From Sinorhizobium kostiense (GTDB taxonomy: Bacteria > Pseudomonadota > Alphaproteobacteria > Rhizobiales > Rhizobiaceae), in contig NZ_JAGILA010000004.1 of the NCBI RefSeq assembly GCF_017874595.1, positions 248,001 to 312,000 on the forward strand: 64,000 bases of DNA. Reading direction: 5' to 3'. Under the pieces are notes generated by a model. The model had not been told where the DNA came from, searched no databases, and worked only from the letters and a program-made list of their open reading frames with translations. A program made the translations under genes and the position numbers. Positions 8,215 through 19,439 of the stretch are shown in pieces (within the stretch, counting starts at the first letter, position 1; every line of letters begins with the position of its first letter).

Positions 8215-9962
8215 TGTCCTTTCTCTCCCGTATCATGGTGCTGAAAAGCAAGGCCCATTTCTCAGCCGGCCGCAACAACCGGGTGGCCGAGGCCCGCCTC
8301 AATGTCGCCTTCCAGGGAACGCGCAAGAAAAGCGCCAGCCAGGCCAAGAACCGCGTGGCGATCGTCATCGCCAGTTTCGGCATCGTCTACGCGGTGATCG
8401 GCGGACGACTGGTGCAATACGGCATGGCGCAGCCGGAGACGGTTTCCTCTATCGGTCGCGCCGATAACCTGATGGCCTCGCGTCCCGACATTCTCGATCG
8501 CCATGGCGAAATCCTCGCAACTGACATCCGCACCGTGTCGCTCTACGCCGAGCCGCACAAGATCGTGGATGCCGACGAAGCTGTCGAGCAACTGGCGACG
8601 GTGCTGCCGGACCTCAACGCGCGAGAGATCTACCACAAGCTCAAATCCGACTCCCGCTTTCAGTGGTTGCGCCGGCAATTGACGCCGAAGCAGCAGAGCG
8701 AAATCCTGGCGCTCGGCATTCCCGGCATCGGCTTCCGTCCGGAGAAGCGCCGCTTCTATCCCGGCGGTCCAACCGCCGCGCATATCCTTGGCCATGTGAA
8801 TATCGACAACCGCGGCATTGCCGGCATGGAGCGCTATATCGACAGCCAGGGGCTCGCCGATCTCGCGGCGATCGGCATGACCAGTGACGCCAAGCTGGAG
8901 CCGGTCAGGTTGTCGATCGACATACGCGTCCAGAACATCGTGCGCGATGTGATCGATGCCGGGATGAAGAATTATCAGGCGATCGCCGCCGGCGCCGTCG
9001 TGCTCGACGTCCACACCGGCGAGGTGCTGGCGATGGCTTCCGTGCCGGATTACGACCCGAACAAGCCCGCAGAGGGTGCCGAAGAGGGCTGGATGAACCG
9101 AATGTCGAACGGCACGTTCGAGATGGGCTCCACCTTCAAGACCTTCACCATCGCCATGGGCCTCGATTCCGGCAAGGTGACGCTCAACGACAGTTTCGAC
9201 GCGACAGCGCCGATTCGCATCGGCGGCTTCACCATCAAGGACTTCAAGGGCAAACGCCGGGTGCTGACGGTGCCTGAGATCTTCCAGTATTCATCGAACA
9301 TCGGCACGGCGAAGATCGCCGATCTCGTCGGCATTCCTGGCCACAAGGAGTTCCTGACGCGCCTCGGGCTCTTGTCGAAGCTGCCGACGGAGCTTCCTGA
9401 AGTAAAGGCGCCGACGCAGCCACGCGAATGGAAGAAGATCAGTTCGATCACCATCGCTTTCGGCCACGGCGTCTCGACGACGCCGCTGCAGACGGCCGTC
9501 GCGGGTGCCGCCCTCGTCAACGGCGGCAAGCTGATCCCGCCGACCTTCCTGCCGCGCGGTGAGGAGGAGGCGAACGATCTCGCAACCGTGGTCGTCAAGA
9601 AAAGCACCAGCGAAGACATGCGCTATCTTTTGCGCTGGAACGGCATTGCCGGTTCAGGCAAAAGAGCGCTGGTTCCAGGCTTCGACGTCGGCGGCAAGAC
9701 CGGCACGGCTGACAAGGTCGTCAATGGCCGCTATTCCAACGACCTGAACTTCAATGCCTTTCTCGGTGCGTTCCCGATCGACAACCCGAAATACATCGTG
9801 CTGACATTCATCGATGCGCCGAAGACCGGCGAAGGCGGTGGCCGGACGGCAGGCTCCAACGCTGCACCCATGGTGCGCGACATTATCAGCCGCTCCGCGC
9901 CGCTTCTCGGCGTCGAGCCGAAATTCGGAGAAGACGGTTCTGCCTTGCTTGTGTCTTATTGA
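8214..9962 (+). CDS. ftsI: Penicillin-binding protein 3 / FtsI, septal transpeptidase
   Basis: A 582-aa class B PBP that cross-links septal peptidoglycan. There is one N-terminal membrane anchor (about 45-64), a PBP dimerisation region, then the transpeptidase domain with active-site S306-T-F-K309, SSN at 360-362 and KTGT at 495-498. The ATG shares its A with the ftsL stop. The basic cytoplasmic tail of about 45 residues is longer than in E. coli. It partners with FtsW, encoded 5.8 kb downstream. Confidence 0.96.
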   Translation: MSFLSRIMVLKSKAHFSAGRNNRVAEARLNVAFQGTRKKSASQAKNRVAIVIASFGIVYAVIGGRLVQYGMAQPETVSSIGRADNLMASRPDILDRHGEILATDIRTVSLYAEPHKIVDADEAVEQLATVLPDLNAREIYHKLKSDSRFQWLRRQLTPKQQSEILALGIPGIGFRPEKRRFYPGGPTAAHILGHVNIDNRGIAGMERYIDSQGLADLAAIGMTSDAKLEPVRLSIDIRVQNIVRDVIDAGMKNYQAIAAGAVVLDVHTGEVLAMASVPDYDPNKPAEGAEEGWMNRMSNGTFEMGSTFKTFTIAMGLDSGKVTLNDSFDATAPIRIGGFTIKDFKGKRRVLTVPEIFQYSSNIGTAKIADLVGIPGHKEFLTRLGLLSKLPTELPEVKAPTQPREWKKISSITIAFGHGVSTTPLQTAVAGAALVNGGKLIPPTFLPRGEEEANDLATVVVKKSTSEDMRYLLRWNGIAGSGKRALVPGFDVGGKTGTADKVVNGRYSNDLNFNAFLGAFPIDNPKYIVLTFIDAPKTGEGGGRTAGSNAAPMVRDIISRSAPLLGVEPKFGEDGSALLVSY

Positions 9963-10019
9963 CCGTGAAATGAGAATACGGGCGATTCGCCAGCGGGCGG
10001 ATCGATTTCGATGTGAGAC

Positions 10020-11486
10020 ATGCAGTTGATGAAGATCAAGGACCTGGCGGGAACGGATTTCCCGGAACTCTCGGCACAGTTGACCGGTGATGCGGCGGAT
10101 ATCGAGGTCACCGGCCTCACGGCTGATAGCCGGCAGGTCAAGCCGGGCGATCTCTTCGTTGCTGTGGCCGGAACGAAGGCGAACGGAGCAGTCTATATTG
10201 CCGACGCGATATCGCGCGGTGCCGTAGCGGTCGTTGCCGGCGAACCGCACCAACAGGCCGGGGTCCCGATTTTAACGCTGCCGGATCCGCGCCGCTTCCT
10301 CGCGGCGGCGGCCGCGGCCTTCTTCGGCCGGCAGCCTGAAACGATGGTCGCGGTAACGGGAACGGCGGGCAAGACGTCGGTCGCCGCCTTTACGCGGCAG
10401 ATCTGGGCGCATTCCGGCTTTTCGGCGGCGATGATCGGCACGACGGGCGTCGTGGCTCCCGGGCGGACCGAATACGGCTCGCTGACGACTCCCGAGCCGG
10501 TCTCGCTGCACAGGCTGCTCGCCGAACTGGCCGATGCGGGCGTCACCCATGCAGCCATGGAAGCCTCCAGCCATGGGCTCGACCAGAACCGGCTCGATGG
10601 GGTCAAGCTCGCCGCCGCGGCCTTCACCAATCTCGGTCGCGACCACATGGACTATCATCCGACGGTCGAGCATTACATGGCCTCGAAGATGCGGCTCTTC
10701 ACGACGCTGCTGCCGAAAGGCTCTCCGGCGGTGATCTTTGCCGATGGCGAATGGTCCGGCGAGGCGATCGCCACGGCGCGCAATGCCGGCCATGACGTGC
10801 GCACCGTCGGGCGCAACGGCGATTACATCAGTCTGAAGCGCGTCGAGCATTTCCGTCACAAGCAGTCGGCGGAGGTGCATGTCGGCGACGACATCTTCGA
10901 GATTCACGTGCCGCTTGCCGGCGACTTCCAGGTCGCGAACGCCCTTGTCGCCGCCGGCCTCGCGATGTCCACCGGCATTCCGGCGAAGGCCGCCTTCGCC
11001 GCACTCGAAAGACTTGAGGGCGCCTCCGGCCGGCTGGAACTCGTCGGCCACACGAAGGACGGGGCGCTCGCCTATGTGGACTACGCCCACAAGCCGGATG
11101 CGCTTCAAAACGTGCTCGAGTCCGTGCGCCCATTCACCACCGGGCGGGTCATTCTGGTGTTCGGCTGCGGCGGCGACCGCGACAGGGGCAAACGCCCGAT
11201 CATGGGGGAAATCGCCAGCCGGCTTGCCGATGTCGTCATCGTAACCGACGACAATCCGCGCTCGGAGGTGCCGGAGGTCATCCGTGCGGAGATCATGGCC
11301 GGTGCCACGGGAGCGACCGAGATCGGCGATCGTGCCGAAGCGATCCGCACTGCCGTCGCGATGCTCAGGAGCGGCGACACACTGATCGTTGCCGGCAAGG
11401 GACATGAAGAGGGACAGACGATCGGTTCCGTGACCCTGCCGTTCTCGGACCATGCGGAACTGATGAAGGCGCTCGGAGGGCTTTGA
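10020..11486 (+). CDS. murE: UDP-MurNAc-L-Ala-D-Glu:meso-diaminopimelate ligase
   Basis: A 488-aa Mur ligase that adds the third residue of the stem peptide in the cytoplasm. The ATP-binding loop TGTAGKTS contains Lys118, and the DNPR motif at 411-414 is the family marker for meso-diaminopimelate rather than lysine. Two starts are possible, 10020 (MQLMKIKD) and 10029 (MKIKD), and neither has a strong ribosome site. The 57-base gap after ftsI is one of the larger ones in the cluster. It ends one base before the murF start codon. Confidence 0.95.
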   Translation: MQLMKIKDLAGTDFPELSAQLTGDAADIEVTGLTADSRQVKPGDLFVAVAGTKANGAVYIADAISRGAVAVVAGEPHQQAGVPILTLPDPRRFLAAAAAAFFGRQPETMVAVTGTAGKTSVAAFTRQIWAHSGFSAAMIGTTGVVAPGRTEYGSLTTPEPVSLHRLLAELADAGVTHAAMEASSHGLDQNRLDGVKLAAAAFTNLGRDHMDYHPTVEHYMASKMRLFTTLLPKGSPAVIFADGEWSGEAIATARNAGHDVRTVGRNGDYISLKRVEHFRHKQSAEVHVGDDIFEIHVPLAGDFQVANALVAAGLAMSTGIPAKAAFAALERLEGASGRLELVGHTKDGALAYVDYAHKPDALQNVLESVRPFTTGRVILVFGCGGDRDRGKRPIMGEIASRLADVVIVTDDNPRSEVPEVIRAEIMAGATGATEIGDRAEAIRTAVAMLRSGDTLIVAGKGHEEGQTIGSVTLPFSDHAELMKALGGL

Positions 11487-11487
11487 T

Positions 11488-12915
11488 TTGACCTGGCTCT
11501 GGACAAGCAGCGATCTTCTGGCCGCCATGAACGGCCGTCCGGTCGGCACCTTGCCCGAAGGCATCGTCGGCATTTCGATCGACAGCCGGACGATCGGCGC
11601 GGGCGAGGCATTCTTTGCAATCAAGGGCGATCGCGTCGACGGCCACGACTATGCCGGGATCGCGCTTGCGAACGGCGCCTCGCTGCTCGTGGTCAGTGAG
11701 GCGAAGATCCCGGCGCTCGGGCGGCTGATTGCGCCGATGATCGTCGTCGACGACGTGCTCGAAGCGATGATCCGGCTCGGCTGCGCGGCGCGCGACCGCA
11801 GCGCCGCGAAGGTCATCGCCGTCACGGGTTCCGTAGGCAAGACGACGACGAAGGAGATGCTTCGCCACGGATTGTCACCGCTCGGGCGCGTCCATGCGTC
11901 CATCGCTTCCTTCAACAATCATTGGGGCGTGCCGCTGACGCTCGCCCGCATGCCGGAGACGACCGATTTCGGCATCTTCGAGATCGGCATGAACCATGCC
12001 AACGAAATCCGCCCGCTGACGCGGATGGTGCGCCCGCACGTCGCGGTCGTCACCAGCGTTGCCGCTGCCCATCTCGGCAATTTCGCAAGTCTCGACGAGA
12101 TCGCCGCGGCCAAGGCCGAGATCTTCGAAGGCGTGGTTAGTGGTGGCCACGCGGTCATCAACGGCGATATTCCGCAATTTGGACTGCTGGAGCAGGCGGC
12201 GGCTGCGGCGGGCGTCAGTCACATCCATTCCTTCGGCGCCAGTCCCAAGGCCGAGTATCGTCTCGTCGAATTTGCCGGCGCGGCGGTCGGCTCCGTCCTG
12301 TGGGCGGGCATTGGCGGCAGAACGCTGGAAGTGGCGATCGGCGCCCCCGGTCGGCATATCGCCGAGAATGCCCTGGCCGTGATCGCCGCGGCTGAGCTCG
12401 CCGGGGCGAACATCGATCGCGTCGTCGCCTCGCTTGCGACGATGCAGCCGGAAAAGGGCAGAGGTTTACGGCATCGCCTCAGGGTCAGCGGCGGGTATCT
12501 GACGCTGATCGACGAGAGCTACAACGCCAACCCGGCGTCGATGCAGGCAGCCATCGCGCTTCTGCGCGACGCCGAGCCGGCACCCGGCGGCCGCCGCATC
12601 GCGATCCTCGGCGACATGCTCGAGATGGGCGAGCATGCGGCGGAGGTTCATGCCGCTTTGGCGGCGCCGATCGTCGAGGCGGGGATCAGCGACGTTTGGC
12701 TCGCCGGTCCCCAGATGGCGCATTTGCGCGACGCCCTGCCGGGGGAAATCTCCGTCGTTTACCGCGAAGCGGTAGGCGATCTCATCCCCTACGCTGTCGC
12801 CGCGGCCGCCGGAGGCGACGTGGTGATGGTCAAGTCCTCCAAGGGCACGGGCTGCGCGAAAATCGTCGAAGCGTTTCTCGATGCCTACCCCGGGGAGGCC
12901 GCGACGGAAGCGTAG
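11488..12915 (+). CDS. murF: UDP-MurNAc-tripeptide:D-Ala-D-Ala ligase
   Basis: A 475-aa Mur ligase that adds the D-Ala-D-Ala dipeptide. The P-loop is VTGSVGKTTTKEM (about 112-124), followed by the central MurF motifs SFNNHWGVP and DESYNANP. The start is a TTG at 11488, directly after the murE stop; GGAGGG at 11475-11480 gives normal spacing, whereas the first in-frame ATG lies 13 codons inside the conserved N-domain. Translation is therefore probably coupled to murE with a weak start codon. Confidence 0.94.
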   Translation: MTWLWTSSDLLAAMNGRPVGTLPEGIVGISIDSRTIGAGEAFFAIKGDRVDGHDYAGIALANGASLLVVSEAKIPALGRLIAPMIVVDDVLEAMIRLGCAARDRSAAKVIAVTGSVGKTTTKEMLRHGLSPLGRVHASIASFNNHWGVPLTLARMPETTDFGIFEIGMNHANEIRPLTRMVRPHVAVVTSVAAAHLGNFASLDEIAAAKAEIFEGVVSGGHAVINGDIPQFGLLEQAAAAAGVSHIHSFGASPKAEYRLVEFAGAAVGSVLWAGIGGRTLEVAIGAPGRHIAENALAVIAAAELAGANIDRVVASLATMQPEKGRGLRHRLRVSGGYLTLIDESYNANPASMQAAIALLRDAEPAPGGRRIAILGDMLEMGEHAAEVHAALAAPIVEAGISDVWLAGPQMAHLRDALPGEISVVYREAVGDLIPYAVAAAAGGDVVMVKSSKGTGCAKIVEAFLDAYPGEAATEA

Positions 12916-12950
12916 CTGGTGACACCACCGGTCCCGGTGGATTGAAATCC

Positions 12951-13048
12951 TATAGCGCCGAGCGACACGCAAACGTCGCTGTAGCACTTTGAATCGCTGC
13001 ATGGCTTTGTCCTTAAATCGAGGTCGATGTAAGGAGACATGCAGTAGG
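12951..13048 (+). repeat. RIME-type mosaic repeat inside the dcw cluster
   Basis: Same modules as the copy at 1481-1586: TATAGCGCCG..GTCGCTGTAGCACTTTGAATC, then GCTGCATGGC, CCTTAAATCGAGG and ACATGCAGTAG. The first palindrome is decayed (AGCGACACGC replaces the usual GTCT arm). It is the only repeat I see interrupting the run from mraZ to murB, and it stretches the murF-mraY gap to 236 bases. Confidence 0.82.
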
Positions 13049-13151
13049 CCAGGGGGAAATGGCCTGACATAGTCGTATGCAAGCGGGTATCGTTCGTCAG
13101 ATGATTCTGTTCGGGCGACGCCCGATTCCAATCTTTGGGGAAGGTCCCTTA

Positions 13152-14252
13152 ATGCTGATCTGGCTCGTGGAACTGGCGGACCACTTTCAATTCTTCAACC
13201 TCTTTCGCTACATCACCTTCCGAACGGGCGCAGCACTCTTCACCTCCGCCTTGATCGTCTTTCTCTTCGGCCCGACAATCATCGATTCGCTTCGCATCCG
13301 CCAGGGTAAGGGGCAGCCGATCCGCGCCGATGGACCGCAGACGCATTTCAAGAAGGCGGGCACGCCTACCATGGGCGGCCTGATGATCCTCGCCGGCATC
13401 GTCGGCTCGTCGCTGCTCTGGGCAGACCTTTCGAGCGTCTATGTCGTGTCGACGCTTCTCGTGACGCTCGGCTTCGGGGCGATCGGTTTCTACGACGACT
13501 ATCTCAAGGTCACCAAGCAATCGGACAAGGGCTTTTCGGGCAAGGCGCGGCTTGGCATCGAATTCGTGATCGCCTCGATCGCCGTCTATTTCATGATGCG
13601 GGCGGCGCTTTCCGCAGGCAGCGCCGGCTCCACCTTCGGCTCGTCAGTGACGTTTCCCTTCTTCAAGGACCTGATGCTCAATCTCGGCTTTTTCTTCGTG
13701 CTGTTCGGTGGCTTCGTGATCGTCGGCGCGGGCAATGCCGTGAACCTGACGGACGGTCTCGACGGGCTTGCGATCGGGCCGGTGATGATCGCATCGGCCG
13801 CCTTCGGCCTGATCGCCTATCTCGCCGGCAATGCGGTCTTCGCCAACTACCTGCAGATCCATTTCGTGCCCGGTACCGGCGAGCTCGCGGTCATTCTCGG
13901 CGCGGTCATCGGCGCCGGCCTCGGCTTCCTGTGGTTCAATGCACCGCCAGCGGCGATCTTCATGGGTGATACCGGTTCGCTCGCTCTCGGCGGGCTGATC
14001 GGTACCGTGGCCGTCGCGACCAAGCACGAGATCGTCATGGTGATCATCGGCGGCCTCTTCGTCATCGAGACGCTGTCGGTCATTATCCAGGTCTTCTGGT
14101 TCAAGCGCACCGGTCGCCGCGTTTTCCTGATGGCGCCGATCCACCACCATTTCGAGAAGAAGGGCTGGACGGAAAGCCAGGTGGTGATCCGATTCTGGAT
14201 CATCGCCGTCATCCTCGCGATGGTTGGGCTTTCCACCCTCAAGCTCAGGTGA
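13152..14252 (+). CDS. mraY: Phospho-MurNAc-pentapeptide translocase MraY
   Basis: A 366-aa polytopic enzyme (about ten membrane segments) that transfers phospho-MurNAc-pentapeptide to undecaprenyl phosphate, giving lipid I at the inner face of the membrane. Family motifs visible are DDYLKV, the catalytic [10 protein letters not shown] and the late [11 protein letters not shown]. The ATG at 13152 (MLIWLVEL) with GGGGAAGG upstream is preferred over the 25 longer codons of the open frame. A RIME repeat separates it from murF; murD follows after 6 bases. Confidence 0.96.
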   Translation: MLIWLVELADHFQFFNLFRYITFRTGAALFTSALIVFLFGPTIIDSLRIRQGKGQPIRADGPQTHFKKAGTPTMGGLMILAGIVGSSLLWADLSSVYVVSTLLVTLGFGAIGFYDDYLKVTKQSDKGFSGKARLGIEFVIASIAVYFMMRAALSAGSAGSTFGSSVTFPFFKDLMLNLGFFFVLFGGFVIVGAGNAVNLTDGLDGLAIGPVMIASAAFGLIAYLAGNAVFANYLQIHFVPGTGELAVILGAVIGAGLGFLWFNAPPAAIFMGDTGSLALGGLIGTVAVATKHEIVMVIIGGLFVIETLSVIIQVFWFKRTGRRVFLMAPIHHHFEKKGWTESQVVIRFWIIAVILAMVGLSTLKLR

Positions 14253-14258
14253 GCGACA

Positions 14259-15650
14259 ATGATTCCGGTCACCACATTCAACGGCAGGAAGGTCGCACTT
14301 TTCGGCCTGGGCGGTTCCGGACTGGCAACGGCTCAGGCGCTTGTTGCCGGTGGAGCGGACGTCACCGCATGGGATGACAACCCCGACAGCGTCGAAAAAG
14401 CCGCCGCGGCCGGCGTCGCGACGCTCGACCTACGTGAGGCCGACTGGGGGGCCTTCTCCGCCCTCGTCCTCTCGCCCGGCGTGCCGCTGACGCATCCGAA
14501 GCCGCATTGGAGCGTCGACCTTGCGCAGCAGACGGGCGTCGAGATCATCGGCGACGTCGAGCTCTTCGTCCGCGAACGCCGCTCGCACGCACCGGATTGC
14601 CCGTTTATCGCGATTACCGGCACCAACGGCAAGTCGACGACCACGGCACTGATCGCGCATCTCCTCAGGACAAGCGGGCGGGACACGCAGCTCGGCGGCA
14701 ATATCGGCACGGCGGTGCTGACGCTCGATCCGCCCAAGGCGGGGCGCTTCTACGTGGTCGAGTGCTCCTCCTATCAGATCGATCTCGCGCCGACGATCGA
14801 ACCGACGGCTGGCATCCTCCTCAACCTGACACCTGACCACCTGGACCGGCACGGCACCATGCAGCACTATGCCGACATCAAGGAGCGGCTGGTAGCCGGC
14901 AGCCGCACCGCTATTGTCGGCGTCGACGACAGTTTCTCCAGTCTGATCGCCGATCGCGTCGAGCAAGCCGGCACGAAGGTCGTGCGCATCTCTCGCCGTC
15001 ACGTGCTTGCCGATGGCATTTACGCCGAAGGCGCCAGGCTGATGCGTGCTCATGGCGGCACGTCCACGCTTTTTGCCGATCTCGCCGACATCCAGACCTT
15101 GCGCGGCGCGCACAATGCGCAAAACGCCGCCGCGGCGGTTGCGGCATGCCTTGCCGTCGGCATCGACGAGAAGCACATCGTCGACGGGCTCGCGAGCTTT
15201 CCGGGCCTCAAGCACCGGATGCAGCCGATCGCAAAAATCGGCGAGATTGTCTTCGTCAACGACAGCAAGGCGACGAATGCCGATGCGGCCGCACCGGCGC
15301 TTTCGAGCTACGACCGGATCTACTGGATTGCCGGGGGCCTGCCGAAGGAGGGCGGTATCACCTCGCTGGCCCCATTCTTCCCGAAGATCGCCAAGGCCTA
15401 TCTGATCGGCGAGGCGGCGCCGGTCTTTGCCGCGACGCTCGGCGATACGGTGCCCTACGAGATCTCCGGGACGCTGGAAAGGGCGGTCGCGCGTGCGGCG
15501 GCGGACGCGGCGCGGGAGCGGGGAGGCCCTGTGGCCGTGATGCTTTCCCCGGCTTGCGCAAGCTTCGACCAGTACAAGAACTTCGAAGTGCGGGGGGATG
15601 CCTTCGTCGGCCATGTGGCGGCGCTCGAAGGCGTGACCATGCTCATCTGA
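14259..15650 (+). CDS. murD: UDP-MurNAc-L-alanine:D-glutamate ligase
   Basis: A 463-aa Mur ligase that adds D-Glu, the second stem residue. The N-terminal Rossmann-like domain starts [11 protein letters not shown] (about 11-21), the ATP loop is [12 protein letters not shown] (about 123-134), and ECSSYQIDL and [11 protein letters not shown] are central MurD motifs. It is packed between mraY (6 bases) and ftsW (76 bases). Confidence 0.96.
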   Translation: MIPVTTFNGRKVALFGLGGSGLATAQALVAGGADVTAWDDNPDSVEKAAAAGVATLDLREADWGAFSALVLSPGVPLTHPKPHWSVDLAQQTGVEIIGDVELFVRERRSHAPDCPFIAITGTNGKSTTTALIAHLLRTSGRDTQLGGNIGTAVLTLDPPKAGRFYVVECSSYQIDLAPTIEPTAGILLNLTPDHLDRHGTMQHYADIKERLVAGSRTAIVGVDDSFSSLIADRVEQAGTKVVRISRRHVLADGIYAEGARLMRAHGGTSTLFADLADIQTLRGAHNAQNAAAAVAACLAVGIDEKHIVDGLASFPGLKHRMQPIAKIGEIVFVNDSKATNADAAAPALSSYDRIYWIAGGLPKEGGITSLAPFFPKIAKAYLIGEAAPVFAATLGDTVPYEISGTLERAVARAAADAARERGGPVAVMLSPACASFDQYKNFEVRGDAFVGHVAALEGVTMLI

Positions 15651-15726
15651 CGGCCGCGCAAAAGGAACAGCGGCAGTCGGGCGGTTTTGGACAGGGCGCG
15701 CGGGCGCCGGAAAAGGGGACAGACAG

Positions 15727-16881
15727 ATGGTAAGCCGAGCCGAACGTGGCCCAGTGGCCGACTGGTTCTGGACGATAGACAGGCTCTTCCTGGCGACCTT
15801 CATCCTCCTGATGGGCGTCGGCTTCATGCTCTCCTTCGCGGCAAGTCCGCCGGTCGCCGAGCGGATCGGCCTCGAAAGCTTCCACTTCGTGAAGCGTCAT
15901 GCACTCTTCCTCCTGCCGTCCCTTGCCGTAATGATCGGCATATCCTTTCTGACGCCGCGGCAGGTCAGGCGCGCGGCAATCATCCTGCTCGCGATCTCGC
16001 TCGGACTGATGGTTCTCGTCCTCTTCGTCGGCCAGGAGGTGAAGGGTTCGCTCCGCTGGATCTCGATCGCCGGCATTTCGATCCAGCCCTCTGAGTTCAT
16101 GAAGCCCGCCTTCGTCGTCGTCTGCGCCTGGCTTTTCGCCGAGCACGCCAAGCAACCCGAGATCCCCGGCAACCTGCTTTCGATCCTGCTCTTCTGCATC
16201 GTCGGCGCTCTGCTGGTCGCGCAACCCGACCTCGGACAGACGATCCTGACCGCAACCGTCTGGGGCGGCATGTTCTTCATGGCCGGCATGCCGTGGCTGT
16301 GGATCATCGTGCTTGCGGGCGTAGGGATGGGGGGCTTCTTCGTCGCATACACGATGCTGCCGCATGTCGCCGGCCGAATCGACCGATTCCTGACCGGCGA
16401 GGGCGATACCTTCCAGGTGGATACGGCGCGGCAGGCGATCATCCGGGGCGACTGGTTCGGCCGCGGCCCGGGCGAGGGCGTGGTCAAGCGGATCATCCCC
16501 GACAGCCACACCGACTTCGTCTTCTCCGTGGCGGCGGAAGAGTTCGGCATCGTCTTCTGCATGGTGCTCGTGGTGATCTTCGCGTTCCTGGTGATGCGGG
16601 GGCTCAATCATGCCTTTCGTGAACGCAACGATTTCAACCGGTTTGCCGTGGCCGGCCTCGTGCTGCAGGTCGGCATCCAGTCGATGATCAATATCGGCGT
16701 CAATCTCGAGCTGCTTCCGGCCAAGGGCATGACCCTGCCGCTGATTTCCTACGGCGGATCGTCGATGGTGGCGATCTGCGTGACGGCCGGGTTCATCCTC
16801 GCCTTGACACGGCACCGACCGGAGAAACGCGCGGTCGAGCGCAGCCTCTTTCGATCGGGCGTCGGGGTGCCGGCGGAGTAG
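15727..16881 (+). CDS. ftsW: FtsW, septal peptidoglycan polymerase (SEDS family)
   Basis: A 384-aa SEDS glycosyltransferase with about ten membrane segments that polymerises lipid II at the septum together with FtsI. Recognisable SEDS strings are QPSEFMKPA in the middle and LPLISYGGSSM near the C-terminus. The N-terminus (MVSRAERGPVADWFW) is a short cytoplasmic stretch before the first helix. It is separated from murG by 3 bases. Confidence 0.95.
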   Translation: MVSRAERGPVADWFWTIDRLFLATFILLMGVGFMLSFAASPPVAERIGLESFHFVKRHALFLLPSLAVMIGISFLTPRQVRRAAIILLAISLGLMVLVLFVGQEVKGSLRWISIAGISIQPSEFMKPAFVVVCAWLFAEHAKQPEIPGNLLSILLFCIVGALLVAQPDLGQTILTATVWGGMFFMAGMPWLWIIVLAGVGMGGFFVAYTMLPHVAGRIDRFLTGEGDTFQVDTARQAIIRGDWFGRGPGEGVVKRIIPDSHTDFVFSVAAEEFGIVFCMVLVVIFAFLVMRGLNHAFRERNDFNRFAVAGLVLQVGIQSMINIGVNLELLPAKGMTLPLISYGGSSMVAICVTAGFILALTRHRPEKRAVERSLFRSGVGVPAE

Positions 16882-16884
16882 GAT

Positions 16885-18018
16885 ATGAACAAGAGTACCG
16901 ACAGGGGCATCGTCCTACTTGCCGCCGGCGGAACCGGCGGGCACCTCTTTCCGGCGGAAGCCTTGGCGCATGAACTGAAGGCGTCCGGCTATTCCGTACA
17001 CCTGGTGACCGACGATCGCGCCGAGCGCTATGCCGGCAAGTTCCCGGCCGAGGAGATTCATGTCGTGCCTTCGGCGACGATCGGATCGAAAAACCCGATC
17101 AAGCTGGCACGGTCGATCTTGAAACTCTGGACGGGTCTGAGGGCGGCGCGGCGTCTGATCACCCGGTTGAAGCCTAAGGCGATCGTTGGTTTCGGTGGTT
17201 ATCCGACCGTGCCGCCGCTGCTTGCCGCGACGCAGATGGGCGTTCCATCGATCATCCATGAGCAGAATGCCGTCATGGGCCGCGCGAACAGGCTGCTTGC
17301 CTCCAGGGTAAGAGCCATTGCCGGCGGCTTCCTGCCGGAAGGCGCCGGTGCCTTTGCCGCAAAGACGGTCACGACCGGGAATCCGGTCCGCCCGGCGGTG
17401 CTCGAGGCGGCCGAGGCAGCCTATTCCGCCCCTGGCGATCAGCCATTCCATCTGGTCGTCTTCGGCGGCAGCCAGGGGGCGCAATATTTCTCGAGGGCTG
17501 TGCCACAGGCGATCAGCCGGCTCGACGACGAAGAACGTCGCAGGCTGAAAGTCACGCAGCAGGCGCGCCTGGAAGACAAGGATGAGGTCATTGCCGCCTA
17601 CGGACGACTTGGAGTAGCCGCCGAGGTCTCGCCCTTCTTCACCGACATGGCAGCGCGGATCGCTTCGGCGCATCTCGTCCTCTGCCGCTCCGGCGCCTCC
17701 ACCGTTTCGGAGCTTTCGGTGATCGGCCGTCCGGCAATCCTCGTGCCCTATCCCTATGCGCTCGACCACGACCAGGCGGCGAATGCGGCGGCTCTCGCGG
17801 CCAAAGGCGGGGCGCGCGTGATCGCGCAGTCGGAACTCAGCGCCGAAAGGCTCGCGAGCATTCTTACGGACGCCATCAACCACCCGGAGACGCTTGCCCA
17901 AATGGCGGCGAATGCGCGCGAGGCCGGCCAGCCGCAGGCGGCGCGCTTGCTTGCATCCCTGGTAGAGGCTATTGCCAGCGGCTCGACAGTCGCGAAATTC
18001 AAGGAAACACGCTCATGA
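16885..18018 (+). CDS. murG: UDP-GlcNAc--undecaprenyl-PP-MurNAc-pentapeptide GlcNAc transferase
   Basis: A 377-aa GT28 glycosyltransferase that makes lipid II at the cytoplasmic membrane face. Its N-domain has the glycine loop [10 protein letters not shown] (about 15-24), and the second domain has the FGGSQGAQ loop and the donor-binding SGASTVSE. The stop overlaps the murC start (ATGA), indicating translational coupling. Confidence 0.96.
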   Translation: MNKSTDRGIVLLAAGGTGGHLFPAEALAHELKASGYSVHLVTDDRAERYAGKFPAEEIHVVPSATIGSKNPIKLARSILKLWTGLRAARRLITRLKPKAIVGFGGYPTVPPLLAATQMGVPSIIHEQNAVMGRANRLLASRVRAIAGGFLPEGAGAFAAKTVTTGNPVRPAVLEAAEAAYSAPGDQPFHLVVFGGSQGAQYFSRAVPQAISRLDDEERRRLKVTQQARLEDKDEVIAAYGRLGVAAEVSPFFTDMAARIASAHLVLCRSGASTVSELSVIGRPAILVPYPYALDHDQAANAAALAAKGGARVIAQSELSAERLASILTDAINHPETLAQMAANAREAGQPQAARLLASLVEAIASGSTVAKFKETRS

Positions 18019-19439
18019 AAATGCCGACGACGATCGGGCTCGTACATTTCATCGGTATCGGCGGCATCGGCATGAGCGGCATAGCCGAGGTCCTGCACAA
18101 TCTCGGCCATCGCGTCCAGGGCTCGGATCAGGCCGACAACGCCAATGTCCAACGGCTGCGCGAGAAGGGCATCCAGATCTCGGTTGGCCACAGGGCGGAA
18201 AACCTCGGCGATGCCGAGGTGGTCGTCGTTTCGACCGCGATCAGGAAGGACAATCCGGAGCTCATCGCCGCGCGCGAGAAGTCCCTGCCGGTGGTGCGGC
18301 GTGCGGAGATGCTTGCGGAACTGATGCGCTTCCGCAACGCGATCGCCATCGGCGGCACGCACGGCAAGACGACGACGACCTCGATGGTCGCGGCGCTGCT
18401 CGATGCCGGTGGCCTTGACCCGACCGTGATCAACGGCGGCATCATCAACGCCTATGGCACCAATGCACGCATGGGCGCGGGCGAGTGGATGGTCGTGGAA
18501 GCGGACGAATCCGACGGCACGTTCCTGAAGCTTCCCGCCGATATTGCTATCGTCACCAATATCGACCCGGAACATCTCGATCACTACGGCAATTTCGATG
18601 CGGTGCGCGCGGCCTTCCGGCAGTTCGTCGAGAACGTGCCCTTCTACGGGTTCGGCGTGCTCTGCCTCGACCACCCGGAGGTGCAGGGGATGGTCGGCAA
18701 GATCGAGGACCGCAAGATCATCACCTATGGCGAGAATCCGCAAGCCGACGTGCGCTATCACAATATCCGCATGGACGGCGCCACGTCCGTCTTCGACGTG
18801 GTGATTCGCCGCCGCCGCACCGGCCAGGTGATCGAACTCAAGGACCTGCGGCTGCCGATGCCGGGCCGGCACAACGTCTCGAACGCCACGGCGGCGGTCG
18901 CCGTCGCGCAGCGCCTCGGCATCAAGCCGGAGGCCATCGCTCGTGGGCTCGCCGCCTTCAGCGGCGTCAAGCGCCGCTTCACGCTGACGGGCGAATGGAA
19001 CGGGGCGCGCATCTTCGACGACTATGGTCATCACCCCGTTGAAATCAAAGCGGTGCTCCGGGCGGCGCGCGAGGCTTGCCGCGGTCGCATCATCGCCGTT
19101 CACCAGCCGCACCGCTACTCGCGCCTGTCGAGCCTGTTCGAGGATTTCTCCTCCTGCTTCAATGATGCCGACACGGTCCTGATCGCGCCGGTCTATGCGG
19201 CGGGCGAGGAAGCGATCGAGGGCGTCAACTCCGAAGCGCTCGTCGGCAGCATCAAGGCAGCCGGTCACCGTGACGCGCGCTATCTCTCCGCACAGGAAAC
19301 GCTGGCGCCGATCGTCTCCAAGATTGCGCAGCCGGGCGACTTTGTGGTTCTCTTGGGGGCTGGCAGCATTACCAATTGGGCCGCGGCCCTGCCCAGGGAG
19401 CTCGCGGAAATTTCAGGAATTGAGCATGAAGCAGGTTAA
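18015..19439 (+). CDS. murC: UDP-N-acetylmuramate:L-alanine ligase
   Basis: A 474-aa Mur ligase for the first amino acid of the stem. It has an N-terminal nucleotide loop ([14 protein letters not shown], about 13-26), the ATP loop [11 protein letters not shown] and the family string DDYGHHP. It overlaps murG by 4 bases and murB by 14, one of the tightest stretches of the cluster. Confidence 0.96.
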   Translation: MKMPTTIGLVHFIGIGGIGMSGIAEVLHNLGHRVQGSDQADNANVQRLREKGIQISVGHRAENLGDAEVVVVSTAIRKDNPELIAAREKSLPVVRRAEMLAELMRFRNAIAIGGTHGKTTTTSMVAALLDAGGLDPTVINGGIINAYGTNARMGAGEWMVVEADESDGTFLKLPADIAIVTNIDPEHLDHYGNFDAVRAAFRQFVENVPFYGFGVLCLDHPEVQGMVGKIEDRKIITYGENPQADVRYHNIRMDGATSVFDVVIRRRRTGQVIELKDLRLPMPGRHNVSNATAAVAVAQRLGIKPEAIARGLAAFSGVKRRFTLTGEWNGARIFDDYGHHPVEIKAVLRAAREACRGRIIAVHQPHRYSRLSSLFEDFSSCFNDADTVLIAPVYAAGEEAIEGVNSEALVGSIKAAGHRDARYLSAQETLAPIVSKIAQPGDFVVLLGAGSITNWAAALPRELAEISGIEHEAG

